The notes below the pieces were generated by a model. That model made no database searches. It was not told the origin of the DNA and was given only the letters and a program-made list of their open reading frames with translations. A program made the translations under genes and the position numbers. Below are positions 1 to 8,230 of a stretch of DNA of 43,872 bases, one piece after another. The stretch lies in the NCBI GenBank assembly GCA_948436025.1, contig CAOJHH010000010.1, positions 1-43,872 on the forward strand, written 5' to 3'. Origin of the DNA: an uncultured Clostridium sp. Lineage in GTDB: Bacteria; Bacillota; Clostridia; TANB77; CAG-508. How positions within the stretch are numbered: the stretch's first letter is position 1; the number at the start of each line of letters is the position of its first letter.

Positions 1-54
1 ACCTATGACCCCCTGCTTGTAAGGCAGATGCTCTCCCAGCTGAGCTAAGCGACC
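1..54 (-). tRNA. tRNA-Val (anticodon TAC), 3' part cut by window edge
   Basis: Read on the minus strand from position 54, the sequence folds as a tRNA: acceptor strand GGTCGCT, D arm GCTC/GAGC, anticodon stem TCTGC/GCAGG around the loop CTTACAA, then the variable loop and the start of the T arm. The loop gives anticodon TAC (valine). The 3' half of the T arm and the acceptor end lie outside the window. A near-perfect promoter sits just upstream. Confidence 0.95.
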
Positions 55-76
55 AATTATCTTTTCGACAATGCTT

Positions 77-105
77 AGTATACTAAATTTTGACAGAGTT
101 GTCAA
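77..105 (-). promoter_or_regulatory. Sigma-A promoter of the tRNA-Val gene
   Basis: On the minus strand there is TTGACA (100-105), a 17-base spacer and TATACT (77-82). Transcription would start near 70, about 15 bases before the tRNA 5' end. The strength and position fit a stable-RNA promoter. Confidence 0.85.
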
Positions 106-173
106 TAGTATTTCTCAAATTTTTTGTAATTTTTTTGTGCTACCATTACATTGGAATTTAAGGTATAGAGATA

Positions 174-219
174 AAATCTATTTTTCCCTTATTTCAATAA
201 TATCAAACAAAATAGATTT
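174..219 (-). terminator. Possible weak terminator after ctpA
   Basis: An 11-bp perfect inverted repeat (174-184 with 209-219) with a 24-base loop lies downstream of the ctpA stop. The stem is AT-rich and the U-tract is short, so termination is only a guess. Confidence 0.35.
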
Positions 220-248
220 CACTCCTACCTTTATTTTCTTACTTTTCT

Positions 249-1454
249 CTATTTCTTTAATATTTCAATTGCCTTTTGCAATTGGGTATCCTCTTTTTCT
301 TCTAGTATTAATTTTGTTTTTGCTTCTTCACTTAAATAAACTTCTATATCTGGGCTAATTCCTACTTTGTTAATTTTGTTTCTACGTGGTGTGAAGTATT
401 CGTTTGTGGTTATTTTTAAGCCACTTCCATCGCTTAGGGTTAGTAACTCTTGAATAACGCCTTTTCCATAGCTTTTTTCTCCTACTATGGTTACTTTTCC
501 ATTATCTTTTAGCGCTCCTGCTAATATTTCTGATGCACTTGCTGAGCTTTCGTTGATTAATAATACAATTGGCATATTAATAATTGGATTTTCCTTTGCT
601 TTGGTGATTTCTTCTTTTTCATTTTTATCTACGGTAATTAGTAAATCCGAACCTTTGTCTACAATATAATCAGCAATGTCAATTGCTTCATCTACTAAAC
701 CTCCACCATTGTTACGAATATCAATAATAAGAGAAGTGATATTCTGATTTTTCAATTCTTCTAATTTTTCTTTAAATTCTTTACTACAGCCTTCATCAAA
801 GGAATTAAATTCAATGTATCCAATGCTATTCTCTAATACTTTACCTTCTACATGATTTACTTTAATATGTTGTCTTTCTACTTCAAAGGTTAGTGTCTCA
901 TTTCCTCTTATAACTTCAAGAGTTACTTTTGTTCCTTCTTCCCCTTTGATTTTGTTTGAGGCTTCATTTAATTGTTCTCCTGTATAAGATACACCATCTA
1001 CTTTGGAAATAATGTCATTTGGCAATATCCCTGCTTTATGGGCTGGAGAATCTTTTATTGGAGAAATTACAATTACGGCATTTTTCGTAGTATCTTTTGT
1101 TAAGTAAATTCCAATTCCCGTAAAATTTCCCATTACATCTGAGGTAAACTCTTCCATTTCCTCTTTGGTCATATATTCTGTATATGGGTCGTCTAATCCT
1201 TTTACATAGCCTCTAATGGTTTCTTGTAACATCTTATTTTCATCAATCTCACCTAAAAATTTTTTATCGATAATTTTTCGAAAGCTGGCAAGAGTGGATG
1301 AAATATCACCATTTTTACCAGATGTTGTAACATAACGAATATTACTTCCCATGTATTGCGACATAAAAAGAGTCGTTGCAATAAAGGTAATTACTGCAAC
1401 AATCACACTTAGCATAATGGCTTTATAAATTTTTTGTGTTTTTTCTGAATTCAT
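249..1454 (-). CDS. ctpA: S41 family C-terminal processing peptidase (CtpA/CtpB-like)
   Basis: A 401-residue serine protease of the carboxyl-terminal processing family, which cuts proteins at the cell surface. An N-terminal membrane anchor (about 13-33) is followed by a PDZ domain (about 95-185) that captures substrate C-termini, then the S41 catalytic core. The motif NESSASASE carries the catalytic Ser (about 306), and SYGKGVIQ supplies the general-base Lys (about 331) and the Gln (about 335), with the family's usual Ser-to-Lys spacing of 25. The ATG follows AAAGGA at a suitable distance. It is the last gene of the ftsE-ftsX-pcsB-like-ctpA cluster, an order common in Clostridia, so it probably processes wall or division proteins. 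A role like the sporulation protease CtpB is possible but cannot be told from sequence. Confidence 0.93.
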   Translation of the reverse strand: MNSEKTQKIYKAIMLSVIVAVITFIATTLFMSQYMGSNIRYVTTSGKNGDISSTLASFRKIIDKKFLGEIDENKMLQETIRGYVKGLDDPYTEYMTKEEMEEFTSDVMGNFTGIGIYLTKDTTKNAVIVISPIKDSPAHKAGILPNDIISKVDGVSYTGEQLNEASNKIKGEEGTKVTLEVIRGNETLTFEVERQHIKVNHVEGKVLENSIGYIEFNSFDEGCSKEFKEKLEELKNQNITSLIIDIRNNGGGLVDEAIDIADYIVDKGSDLLITVDKNEKEEITKAKENPIINMPIVLLINESSASASEILAGALKDNGKVTIVGEKSYGKGVIQELLTLSDGSGLKITTNEYFTPRRNKINKVGISPDIEVYLSEEAKTKLILEEKEDTQLQKAIEILKK

Positions 1455-1547
1455 TTTTCTTACATTCCTTTCTTATATGGCACAAAATTTGTCTAAAATA
1501 GTTATTTTTTAACTTCTATCAAACTCTTCTTGTAATTTCTATTATTT

Positions 1548-1579
1548 ATTATACTATATTTTTAAATTTATAGTATAAT
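1548..1579. repeat. Perfect 11-bp palindrome upstream of ctpA
   Basis: ATTATACTATA (1548-1558) and its exact reverse complement (1569-1579) are separated by 10 bases in the spacer between the PcsB-like gene and ctpA. The right arm read on the minus strand and the left arm read on the plus strand both contain a TATAGTATAAT-like -10 box. It may be a regulator site or overlapping promoter elements. No good -35 box is visible. Confidence 0.4.
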
Positions 1580-1659
1580 TTCATGAAAATTTCACACAAT
1601 ATAATTAGACTTTTTCATAAGTCTTTTGTTTCCTCTTACATTTTATAAATAAATGAGAA

Positions 1660-1697
1660 GAAATTAGAACGTTATTTTCATTTTCCGTTCTAATTTC
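1660..1697 (-). terminator. Terminator after the PcsB-like gene
   Basis: A perfect 12-bp stem (1660-1671 with 1686-1697) with a 14-base loop begins 14 bases past the stop of the upstream gene. On the minus strand it is followed by a T-rich stretch broken by C. On the plus strand a T7 run follows, so it could work in both directions. Confidence 0.6.
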
Positions 1698-1710
1698 TTT
1701 TTTTATAGAA

Positions 1711-2907
1711 CTATGTAATATATGGTAATGGATTGACATACGTACCATTTAATAATACTCCAAAGTGTAAATGGTTTCCTGTGGAATATCCGGTAGAGCC
1801 AACCGAAGCAATCTGTTGTCCCGCTGATACTTTTTGTCCATTGGAAACATTGATCGATGCACAGTGTCCATATAAGGTTACTAATCCATTTCCATGGTCA
1901 ATCATCAAATAATTTCCATATCCTCCACCACAACTACATTTGGTAGAAACTTTTTTTGGGTAATCGTGTGAACAAGTATTAGAAACTTTAATAACGGTTC
2001 CACTGTCAGCTGCAATAATAGGGATTCCATGAGAACCTGCTAAATCTAGTCCTTTATGATTTCTTGAACCAACTCCTCCACCTGGTGAAGAACGAACACC
2101 AAAGTAAGAAGAAATTCTAGAATATGCTGGACATGGGAATCTTAATTGCCCATTAAATACTGCTCCTGGTTTTTTATTGGCTGCGGCTAATGCTGCAAGT
2201 CTTTTCATTTCTGCTTCTGCTTGATCCATTTCTTTTTGGTATTCATCTATTTTATCTTGTAGTGCCTTTTCTTCTGCTGATAATTGTGCTACTTTACTAT
2301 TTTTCGTTGTTTTGGCATTTCTTAATTTTACATTTTCTTTTTCTGCATTTGCTTTTGCTGTCTTTACTTTCGATTTTTGTTCATCTAGCTGTGTTTTCTT
2401 CTCCTCAATGGTTTGCTTTTCCTTTTCAATGGACTCGATTAATTGGTTATCATAATCCACTATTTTTTCAAGCATAAACAAATTTGAAAGAAATTTTAGT
2501 GGGCTTTCTGGGTTTAATAAAATATCCCAATAAGAAATTGTTCCTGAAGTATATTGTGCTACAATTCGGTCATCTAACGCTTTTTGTTGCGTTTCTTGTC
2601 TCTGTTTTGCTTCTTCCAATTCCGTTTCCGCTTGCTTAATCGAAGACTCCAATTCTTTTACTTCTGCATTTAGCCTATCTAATTCCTCTTGGCTTTCTAA
2701 TATTTGAGAATCCAATTCTTCAATGGCAGATAATGCTTCCGACTTTTCCTCTTTTACATCTTTTAATTGATCTTGTGCCTCTTTTTTTCCACTTGCTGCA
2801 TCTGCCTTTTGGTTTTGTAAATCGGTCATAGATTCTGCAAAGATACCTGCATTTAGACTAATACACATAACCATTATCATGATAATTGCAATGATTTTTC
2901 TTTTCAT
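1711..2907 (-). CDS. Coiled-coil murein hydrolase with LytM/M23 domain (PcsB/EnvC-like)
   Basis: A 398-residue exported protein: signal peptide at about 1-25, a long Glu/Lys/Gln-rich coiled coil (about 27-245), then a LytM/M23 metallopeptidase domain (about 255-398). The zinc-binding motifs HKGLD (HxxxD) and HLH (HxH) are intact, so unlike E. coli EnvC it may be catalytically active as a peptidoglycan endopeptidase. The LytM domain carries an insert with four Cys and a His (about 310-330). The gene lies directly downstream of ftsE-ftsX. FtsEX drives and activates coiled-coil hydrolases of this kind at the septum, so this is its probable partner. The ribosome binding site AGGAGG is strong. Confidence 0.9.
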   Translation of the reverse strand: MKRKIIAIIMIMVMCISLNAGIFAESMTDLQNQKADAASGKKEAQDQLKDVKEEKSEALSAIEELDSQILESQEELDRLNAEVKELESSIKQAETELEEAKQRQETQQKALDDRIVAQYTSGTISYWDILLNPESPLKFLSNLFMLEKIVDYDNQLIESIEKEKQTIEEKKTQLDEQKSKVKTAKANAEKENVKLRNAKTTKNSKVAQLSAEEKALQDKIDEYQKEMDQAEAEMKRLAALAAANKKPGAVFNGQLRFPCPAYSRISSYFGVRSSPGGGVGSRNHKGLDLAGSHGIPIIAADSGTVIKVSNTCSHDYPKKVSTKCSCGGGYGNYLMIDHGNGLVTLYGHCASINVSNGQKVSAGQQIASVGSTGYSTGNHLHFGVLLNGTYVNPLPYIT

Positions 2908-2925
2908 CTGTCTTCCTCCTTTAAA

Positions 2926-3840
2926 CTATACCTCTAAATATTTTCTCATTGATATGCTACTTCCAATCACACCAATTCCCATTCCTAAAATTAGATACAC
3001 AATAATGAGTAATCGGAACATATCGGAAAAGGTAACAAACGTAATTTCTAATTTTTTAACAACTTCGGATTGTTCTGCATTTGGAATCACTCCATTGTAA
3101 ATCATTCCTACGATTAAAATGGCAATCCCTGCTGCAATTAATCCAATGAAAATTCCTTCTACAATAAATGGTCCACGAATAAAACTATTCGTTGCTCCTA
3201 CGTATTTCATAATAGAGATTTCTTTTCTTCTTGCATGTACAGTAAGTTTAATAGTATTTGAAATAATAACGACTGCAAATAGAATTAGAATAACTAGCAA
3301 AGCAAAGGTAAAATAACGAATTCCTTTTCCTATATTCATAATGGTTGCAATAGTTTCGTTGCTACTACGAATTCCGTTCGCATGCATGTCCTCTCCAACA
3401 ATTTCTGTAATCTCTTTTTGTATTTGTTCATTTAACTCTAAATTTGATAATGTTACACGGTAAGAATCTGGTAAAAGCTCACTATTAAAGCCTTCTAATG
3501 CTTTGGGATTATTTTTTAAGTTTTCCTTCATTTCATTAAAGCCTTCTTCACTTGAAATAAATTGAACATTATTAATTCCTTCAATTTTTTTAATTTCTTC
3601 ACCAATTTCATTAATACGTTCTTCGGTTGTTCCTACTTTAAAATAAACTTGTACTCCTTGTGCTTCTTCTACTGTGCTCATAATGTGATTAATGTTTTCT
3701 CCTATAATGAAGAATACTCCAAAAATAAGCATACACAAAAACATAACTGTAATTGCGGACATTGTTGATTTTTTATTTTTAAATACATTTCGTATTCCTT
3801 CACCTATAAAATAGCTTACTACATTATATTTCACTGTCAT
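2926..3840 (-). CDS. ftsX: Cell-division ABC transporter permease FtsX
   Basis: An integral membrane partner of FtsE with the FtsX layout: a cytoplasmic N-terminus (VVSYFIGEGIRNVFKNKK), TM1, an extracytoplasmic domain of about 110 residues that contacts the hydrolase, then three C-terminal TM helices. The open frame begins at 3858, but I place the start at the ATG at 3840, because AGGTGGGT sits directly in front of it and FtsX proteins normally begin close to this motif. The product is then 304 residues. The start overlaps the end of ftsE by 17 bases, which suggests translational coupling. Confidence 0.93.
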   Translation of the reverse strand: MTVKYNVVSYFIGEGIRNVFKNKKSTMSAITVMFLCMLIFGVFFIIGENINHIMSTVEEAQGVQVYFKVGTTEERINEIGEEIKKIEGINNVQFISSEEGFNEMKENLKNNPKALEGFNSELLPDSYRVTLSNLELNEQIQKEITEIVGEDMHANGIRSSNETIATIMNIGKGIRYFTFALLVILILFAVVIISNTIKLTVHARRKEISIMKYVGATNSFIRGPFIVEGIFIGLIAAGIAILIVGMIYNGVIPNAEQSEVVKKLEITFVTFSDMFRLLIIVYLILGMGIGVIGSSISMRKYLEV

Positions 3841-4511
3841 ACCCACCTTTTTTATCATCTCTTACGATATTACCTTTTTCAATCTGAATAACTCGCTTTT
3901 TCATTCGGTCTACAATGTCTTTTGCGTGAGTTGCAACAATAACCGTTGTTCCTCTCATATTAATTTCATTTAATAACATCATAATATCCCATGCAGTATC
4001 TGGGTCTAAGTTTCCTGTTGGTTCGTCTGCAATTAGCATCGAAGGGTTATTTACAAGGGCACGAGCGAGTGCTACTCTTTGTTGCTCCCCTCCCGACAAT
4101 TCATTTGGATACATTTTTGCTTTTTGGCTTAAGCCTACAAGCGATAGTACCATAGGAACTTGTCTTCTTATATGTCTTGGGGATGCTTTTACAATATACA
4201 TAGCAAACGCAACATTTTCATATACGGTTTTATCTGGTAATAATCTAAAGTCTTGGAACACAATCCCCATGCTTCTACGTAAATAAGGTACTCGGTTCTT
4301 TTTTAAGAAAGTGGTATCTTTTCCATTAATAATAATGTTACCAGAAGTTGGTTCTTCTTCTTTTAGAATTAACTTAATTAAGGTAGATTTTCCGAGAACC
4401 CGATGACCCTACTAAAAAAGCAAATTCTCCTTTTTCGATTGTAAAATTGGCACTATGTACAGCCTCTGTTCCTGTATCATACTTTTTCATTACATTTCTA
4501 AATTCAATCAT
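3824..4511 (-). CDS. ftsE: Cell-division ATP-binding protein FtsE, with an internal CGGN recoding site
   Basis: The ABC ATPase of the FtsEX complex. Read conventionally the gene is split: codons 1-39 from the ATG at 4511 reach SSGS and then a CGG, followed within five codons by a stop. The rest of FtsE continues one base further on. Skipping one base at CGGA (4391-4394) joins the halves and completes the Walker A motif GSSGSGKST. The product is then 228 residues, the normal FtsE length. The LSGGEQQ signature and Walker B IADEPTGNLD follow. Position 40 is the invariant glycine of the P-loop, so the recoded residue must be Gly. FtsE is widely conserved and the flanking halves show no decay, so I treat this as an intact recoded gene. 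Confidence 0.93.
4391..4394 (-). other. CGGA recoding site in ftsE (Gly40)
   Basis: Context on the coding strand is TCT-CGGA-AAA. The four bases stand for the Walker A glycine. Reading CGG as a triplet ends at TAA five codons later. Confidence 0.9.
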
Positions 4512-4555
4512 GTTTTTTCTCCTATATAAAGTTGTCCTATTCTATATCCTCTCTA

Positions 4556-4584
4556 ATCATACCAGTAAAATCGTTTTATTGCAA
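4556..4584 (-). promoter_or_regulatory. Sigma-A promoter of the ftsEX operon
   Basis: On the minus strand there is TTGCAA (4579-4584), a 17-base spacer and TATGAT (4556-4561), about 45 bases upstream of the ftsE start codon. Confidence 0.75.
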
Positions 4585-4603
4585 TACCAAAATAAGAAAA
4601 AAA

Positions 4604-4637
4604 TACACAAATTCATCTTATTATAAGAATTTGTGTA
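4604..4637 (-). terminator. Intrinsic terminator of the transketolase operon
   Basis: An 11-bp stem (4604-4614 with 4627-4637), followed on the minus strand by T7, lies about 100 bases beyond the stop of the C-terminal transketolase gene and just before the ftsE promoter. Confidence 0.8.
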
Positions 4638-4735
4638 CTTTTTCGCAGATTATTAAATTTTTGTGACGTTTTTATGACAGATGATTTATAATTTTAGTAC
4701 CATACCGAAGTGTATATCAATTTTTCTTAATACTT

Positions 4736-5669
4736 TTATACACTTTTGATTTCCTTTATAATTCCATCCTTACATAACCCAAAATATTCTAATAGCTTCT
4801 CTGCCTTCCCAGATTTTCCGAAGGTGTCTTTCATTCCCATTCTTGTTACTTTGCATGGGTATTCTTCCGAAAGAACTTCACATACTGCACTTCCTAGCCC
4901 ATTTATAATACTGTGGTCTTCTATGGTAATTACTCGTTTGGTTTCTTTGGCACATTTTACAATTAAATCTTTGTCAATTGGTTTAATCGTGTGAATATCC
5001 ACTACACGAATGTAAATTCCTTGTTTTTCTAATTCTTCTTTTGCCATAATTGCTTCCGATACCATTAGTCCTGTTGCAAATACTGTGGCATCGGTTCCAT
5101 CTCCTATTTGAATTCCTTTTCCTAATTCGAAGGTTTGGTTTTTGTCGTAGATGATTGGCGATTTTAGGCGTCCTAGGCGAACATAGACTGGTCCTTGTAT
5201 TTTTAGTATTTCGCTGATTGCCCATTTTGTTTGGATATCATCGGATACACTTAAGACTGTCATATTTGGCAATCCTCGCATTAAGCCAATGTCTTCTAAC
5301 ATTTGATGAGTTGCTCCATCTTCTCCTACCGATACTCCTGCATGGGTTGCACAGATTTTTACATTTAGTTTTGGGTAACAAATGCTATTACGAATTTGGT
5401 CGTAAGCTCTTCCTGCTGCAAATACCGCAAATGTGCTAACAAATGGTATCATACCGCATGTTGCCATTCCGTGCTGCAGTTGCTAGCATGTCTTGTTCTG
5501 CAATTCCCATATCGAAGAAACGATTTGGGAATTGTTTTTTAAATACGCTTGTTTTGGTTGCTTCTGCTAGGTCTGCATCTAGGACTACAATTTTGTCGTT
5601 TTCTTCGCCTAATATGGCTAATTGTTCTCCATAGCTTTCTCTTGTTGCGATTTTTATATCTTGATTCAT
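4736..5669 (-). CDS. Transketolase C-terminal subunit, with an internal CGGN recoding site
   Basis: The pyrimidine-binding and C-terminal half of a split transketolase (or DXS-like) enzyme, which with the N-terminal subunit moves two-carbon ketol units in the pentose phosphate pathway. The start is the ATG at 5669 after GAGAGG. The conventional frame ends soon after the motif GIAEQDM. Skipping one base at CGGA (5468-5471) gives AATAAGMATCGMIPF, continuous with the rest of the family, and a product of 310 residues, the usual size. Glycine 67 is the recoded residue. The C-terminal domain includes the EDHS stretch. A repeat copy separates it from the N-terminal gene, but the two are still in tandem. 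Confidence 0.92.
5468..5471 (-). other. CGGA recoding site in the transketolase C-terminal gene (Gly67)
   Basis: Context on the coding strand is GCA-CGGA-ATG. One skipped base restores the family sequence. A second CGG eight bases after this one is out of phase in the restored frame (TGC GGT) and is not recoded. Confidence 0.88.
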
Positions 5670-5723
5670 GATTGATTCCTCTCTTTCTATTGGGTTTAGA
5701 TTTCTTACCATGTTATTTCTTGT

Positions 5724-5777
5724 AAGAACCCCCAGTCAGCTTCGCTGACAGCCCCCTTGATAAAGGGGCCTTTTTTT
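5724..5777 (+). repeat. Interspersed palindromic repeat, family A, copy 1
   Basis: About 54 bases, starting AAGAACCCCCAGTCAGC. It contains a GTCAGC-TTC-GCTGAC hairpin and a second arm pair, CCCCTT/AAGGGG, ending in a T-run. Three other copies lie at 9895, 33629 and 40816. It sits between the two transketolase genes, with its T-run pointing against transcription. Confidence 0.85.
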
Positions 5778-5791
5778 CTACTGTTCTAGTT

Positions 5792-6619
5792 TTATATTCT
5801 TTCTCCTAATTCCTGCACAGCGATTTTATATTGTTCTTCGTTTGGAGCTTTTCCGTGCCAGCCTACTTGGTTTTCCATGAAACTAACGCCTTTTCCTTTG
5901 ATGGTTTTTGCGATAATGACGGTTGGTTTTCCCTTTGTGGTTTTGGCTTCGTTAAAAGCATTGATTATTTCTTGTATATTATGACCGTCTATATTTATGA
6001 TATGAAAGCCAAAGCTTTTAAATTTTTCATCAATTGGGTATGAACTCATAACTTCTTCTATGCTTCCATCAATTTGTAGATTGTTGTTATCTACAATCAC
6101 ACATAGATTATCTAGTTTGTAATGGCTCGCACTCATGGCTGCTTCCCAAATTTGTCCCTCTTCTATTTCGCCATCTCCTACTAAACAATACACACGATTT
6201 CCGTCCTTATTTAATTTTGATGCCATTGCCATTCCATTGGCACAGGATAAACCTTGCCCTAAAGAACCCGTACTCATGTCTACACCAGGAATATGTTTCA
6301 TATCTGGATGTCCTTGTAAAACACTATCAATTCCACGAAATGTCAATAGTTTTTCTTTATCAAAATATCCTCTTTCGGCAAGGGTACTATATAGGGCTGG
6401 TGAGGCATGTCCCTTCGATAAGACAAATCGGTCTCTTGTTTGTGAATCTGGCATCCTTGGGTCAATGTTCATTTGGTTAAAATACAGTACTGTTAAAATA
6501 TCGGCACAGGAAAGAGAACCACCTGGATGACCAGATTTTCCATGGTATACTTCTTTCACAATGCCGATACGAATTTGATTTGCAGTTTTTTCTAATTCTT
6601 TTACATCTGTAACCTTCAA
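5792..6619 (-). CDS. Transketolase N-terminal subunit
   Basis: The thiamine-diphosphate-binding half of the split transketolase. HGKSGHPGGSLSCAD near residues 28-42 is the N-terminal signature, and GDGEIEEGQ followed by DNNNLQ is the GDG...N motif that holds ThDP and the metal. Open reading extends to 6628, but AGGAG lies eight bases before a TTG at 6619, which gives a protein starting MKVTDVKELEK as in relatives. The product is about 275 residues. It pairs with the downstream C-terminal gene to form one active enzyme. No in-phase CGG occurs in it. Confidence 0.92.
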   Translation of the reverse strand: MKVTDVKELEKTANQIRIGIVKEVYHGKSGHPGGSLSCADILTVLYFNQMNIDPRMPDSQTRDRFVLSKGHASPALYSTLAERGYFDKEKLLTFRGIDSVLQGHPDMKHIPGVDMSTGSLGQGLSCANGMAMASKLNKDGNRVYCLVGDGEIEEGQIWEAAMSASHYKLDNLCVIVDNNNLQIDGSIEEVMSSYPIDEKFKSFGFHIINIDGHNIQEIINAFNEAKTTKGKPTVIIAKTIKGKGVSFMENQVGWHGKAPNEEQYKIAVQELGERI

Positions 6620-6714
6620 AAAAATCACTCCTAACTCATTTTTTCTTTATCTTATCATAAGCCTATAAGAAAAACAAGTTTTTCAAAAAAATATAAAACT
6701 AAACTATTACATAC

Positions 6715-6746
6715 GAAAATTCCAGTAAGAAATCACTGGAATTTTC
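6715..6746 (-). terminator. Intrinsic terminator, 12-bp stem
   Basis: A perfect stem (6715-6726 with 6735-6746) with an 8-base loop lies downstream of the 6824 gene on the minus strand. A T6 run follows on the plus side and a shorter T tract on the minus side, so it may act in both directions. Confidence 0.7.
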
Positions 6747-6823
6747 GTTTTTTGCCCCATATTTTTTCAAACTCTTATCTATAATATGATTGCACTCATA
6801 CATAGAAAATTTTGTTTAACACA

Positions 6824-7066
6824 TTATTGGATCTTTTCCACTTTTTCATTTGGAAGAAGCCAATACATATGCGTATTTCCATCCAAATCACTAGTGAATA
6901 CATTTCCTTGAATTTTATCCTCGTGTATTTCATATGAAGCGTATACTTTATCGATCTTTTCGCCTTCGGCAAGTTGAAGTTTCCATGAATCTTCCTTCTC
7001 CAACCATACTTCAATCTCACCATTATCATAATTTACAACCAAGGTGAAGTATTGATTGGTTACCAC
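6824..7066 (-). CDS. Short hypothetical protein or gene remnant
   Basis: About 80 residues (NYDNGEIEVWLEKEDSW and so on) with the look of a beta-rich extracellular domain. The frame stays open upstream to about 7096 without a clear ribosome binding site, and a plausible start is hard to choose. It lies directly after the decayed prepilin-like gene, so it may be the tail of a lost secreted protein. I do not recognise the family. Confidence 0.4.
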   Translation of the reverse strand: MVTNQYFTLVVNYDNGEIEVWLEKEDSWKLQLAEGEKIDKVYASYEIHEDKIQGNVFTSDLDGNTHMYWLLPNEKVEKIQ

Positions 7067-7153
7067 ATTTAGCGAACCTACATAGTCAATGTTTTAAAAA
7101 TTATTGTCATGGTAATCTTTGAAAATTCATATCGTTATTTTGACAAACTTTTT

Positions 7154-8059
7154 CTACAGCCTTACGAATAAAGCTGTACGAAATGTAATGAGTAAATGAA
7201 CATACGTTGGGTGAACAGCATGACGGTAACCTGCTGGATAACTGTTTGGCAATTCCCCTGCCGCTCCTCCTCGATAAGTCTTAGGTGCAGTTGTATAGCT
7301 ACAAGGCTCTGTTGTCCATTCTCTACCATTACCTCCCATATCGTAGATATTATTTACTGCTGTTGTTTGTCCTGTTGGTACTAATTCACCTCTATTTTTT
7401 GCTTTTGTTTGTATATTTCCATTCAAATCTACATATGTAAATTCTATACCATAATAATTTCCCTGTATACTATTAGTTGCATAATTTGGATATTTCGTTT
7501 CTATAAATTTTAAAGCTGTATTCTTTATCTCTTGTGATATAATTCCATATCTGTTTTCCTTTTTGTACAACTGGTATTCCATTACTATATCCTGTCCAAC
7601 TTGTTGAGCTTCCATCTTGCTTTGTTGCTACATTTGCATCATATCCAACTACACCTACTTCATATCATCCTATATAAAATCCTCCATATGTTTTAATACT
7701 GTCTAATTCTGTTTTTGTTTCCTGTATCTTTGGCATTGCTTCTGTAAAATAATATGAATCTTTGGATCTTGGTCTCCTGATGTATCTAGATCTTCTCCAC
7801 TTCCTCCTGTTCCTGTACTGCCTCCGCTACTACTTCCTGTATTTCCTTTTAAAATATTTTCTGCCTCATCCCATAATTTTGCTAATTCTTCATCTTCTCT
7901 TGCAGCTGCTACTTGGTAGTTTTTCCCTGCCTCTTGCGCTCTTGTTATGATTCCCCTTTGTCCTATCGTCATATTAATTGTTATGGCTGCTAATATTAGT
8001 AAAATAATCACTGTGATTACCAGTGCAATCAATGTAATACCTTTGTTTCCTTTTTTCAT
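7154..8059 (-). pseudogene. Decayed prepilin-like protein with a C-terminal SUMF/FGE-like domain
   Basis: The N-terminus has a basic leader and the helix GITLIALVITVIILLILAA of clostridial prepilin-like proteins, then a Gly/Ser linker. The C-terminal part (NIYDMGGNGREWTTE, YRGGAAGE, FRTALFVRL) resembles the formylglycine-generating-enzyme/SUMF fold found in such proteins. The two parts share a frame, but between about 7770 and 7530 the coding potential (SYYFTEAMPKIQETKTELDS) lies in another frame with a TGA after FYIG. A one-base loss near 7770, a one-base gain near 7550 and the TGA together break the gene. None of these defects is at a CGG, so they differ from the recoding sites. The promoter is still intact. 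Confidence 0.7.
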
Positions 8060-8089
8060 TTTTCTTTTGCTCCTTTTTCTTTTTGCTTT

Positions 8090-8118
8090 ATTATATCTTT
8101 GCTTTTTCTTAAAAGCAA
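8090..8118 (-). promoter_or_regulatory. Promoter of the prepilin-like (pseudo)gene, shared module
   Basis: On the minus strand there is TTGCTT (8113-8118), 17 bases and TATAAT (8090-8095). The string GCAAAGATATAAT is identical to that upstream of the prepilin gene at 41539-42988, so the family shares a promoter module. Confidence 0.75.
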
Positions 8119-8188
8119 TAAATTGAAGAATTGTTTCATGTTATCTTTTTACGTAATTTGTTTGCCTTTTCTTTTTTGCATTAGAAAA

Positions 8189-8217
8189 GCTGGAGAATTT
8201 ATATTCCTTTCTCCAGC
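8189..8217 (-). terminator. Intrinsic terminator after the 8231 gene
   Basis: A 9-bp stem, GCTGGAGAA (8189-8197) with its complement (8209-8217), is followed on the minus strand by TTTTCT. It begins 14 bases beyond the stop codon of the small membrane protein gene. Confidence 0.75.
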
Positions 8218-8230
8218 CATGAAACGGTAT

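Noticed and set aside
7154..8059. TGA as a sense codon in the prepilin-like pseudogene (FYIG-TGA-YE)
   Set aside because: The gene has two other frame defects, and no conserved gene in the window has an in-phase TGA. A point mutation is simpler.
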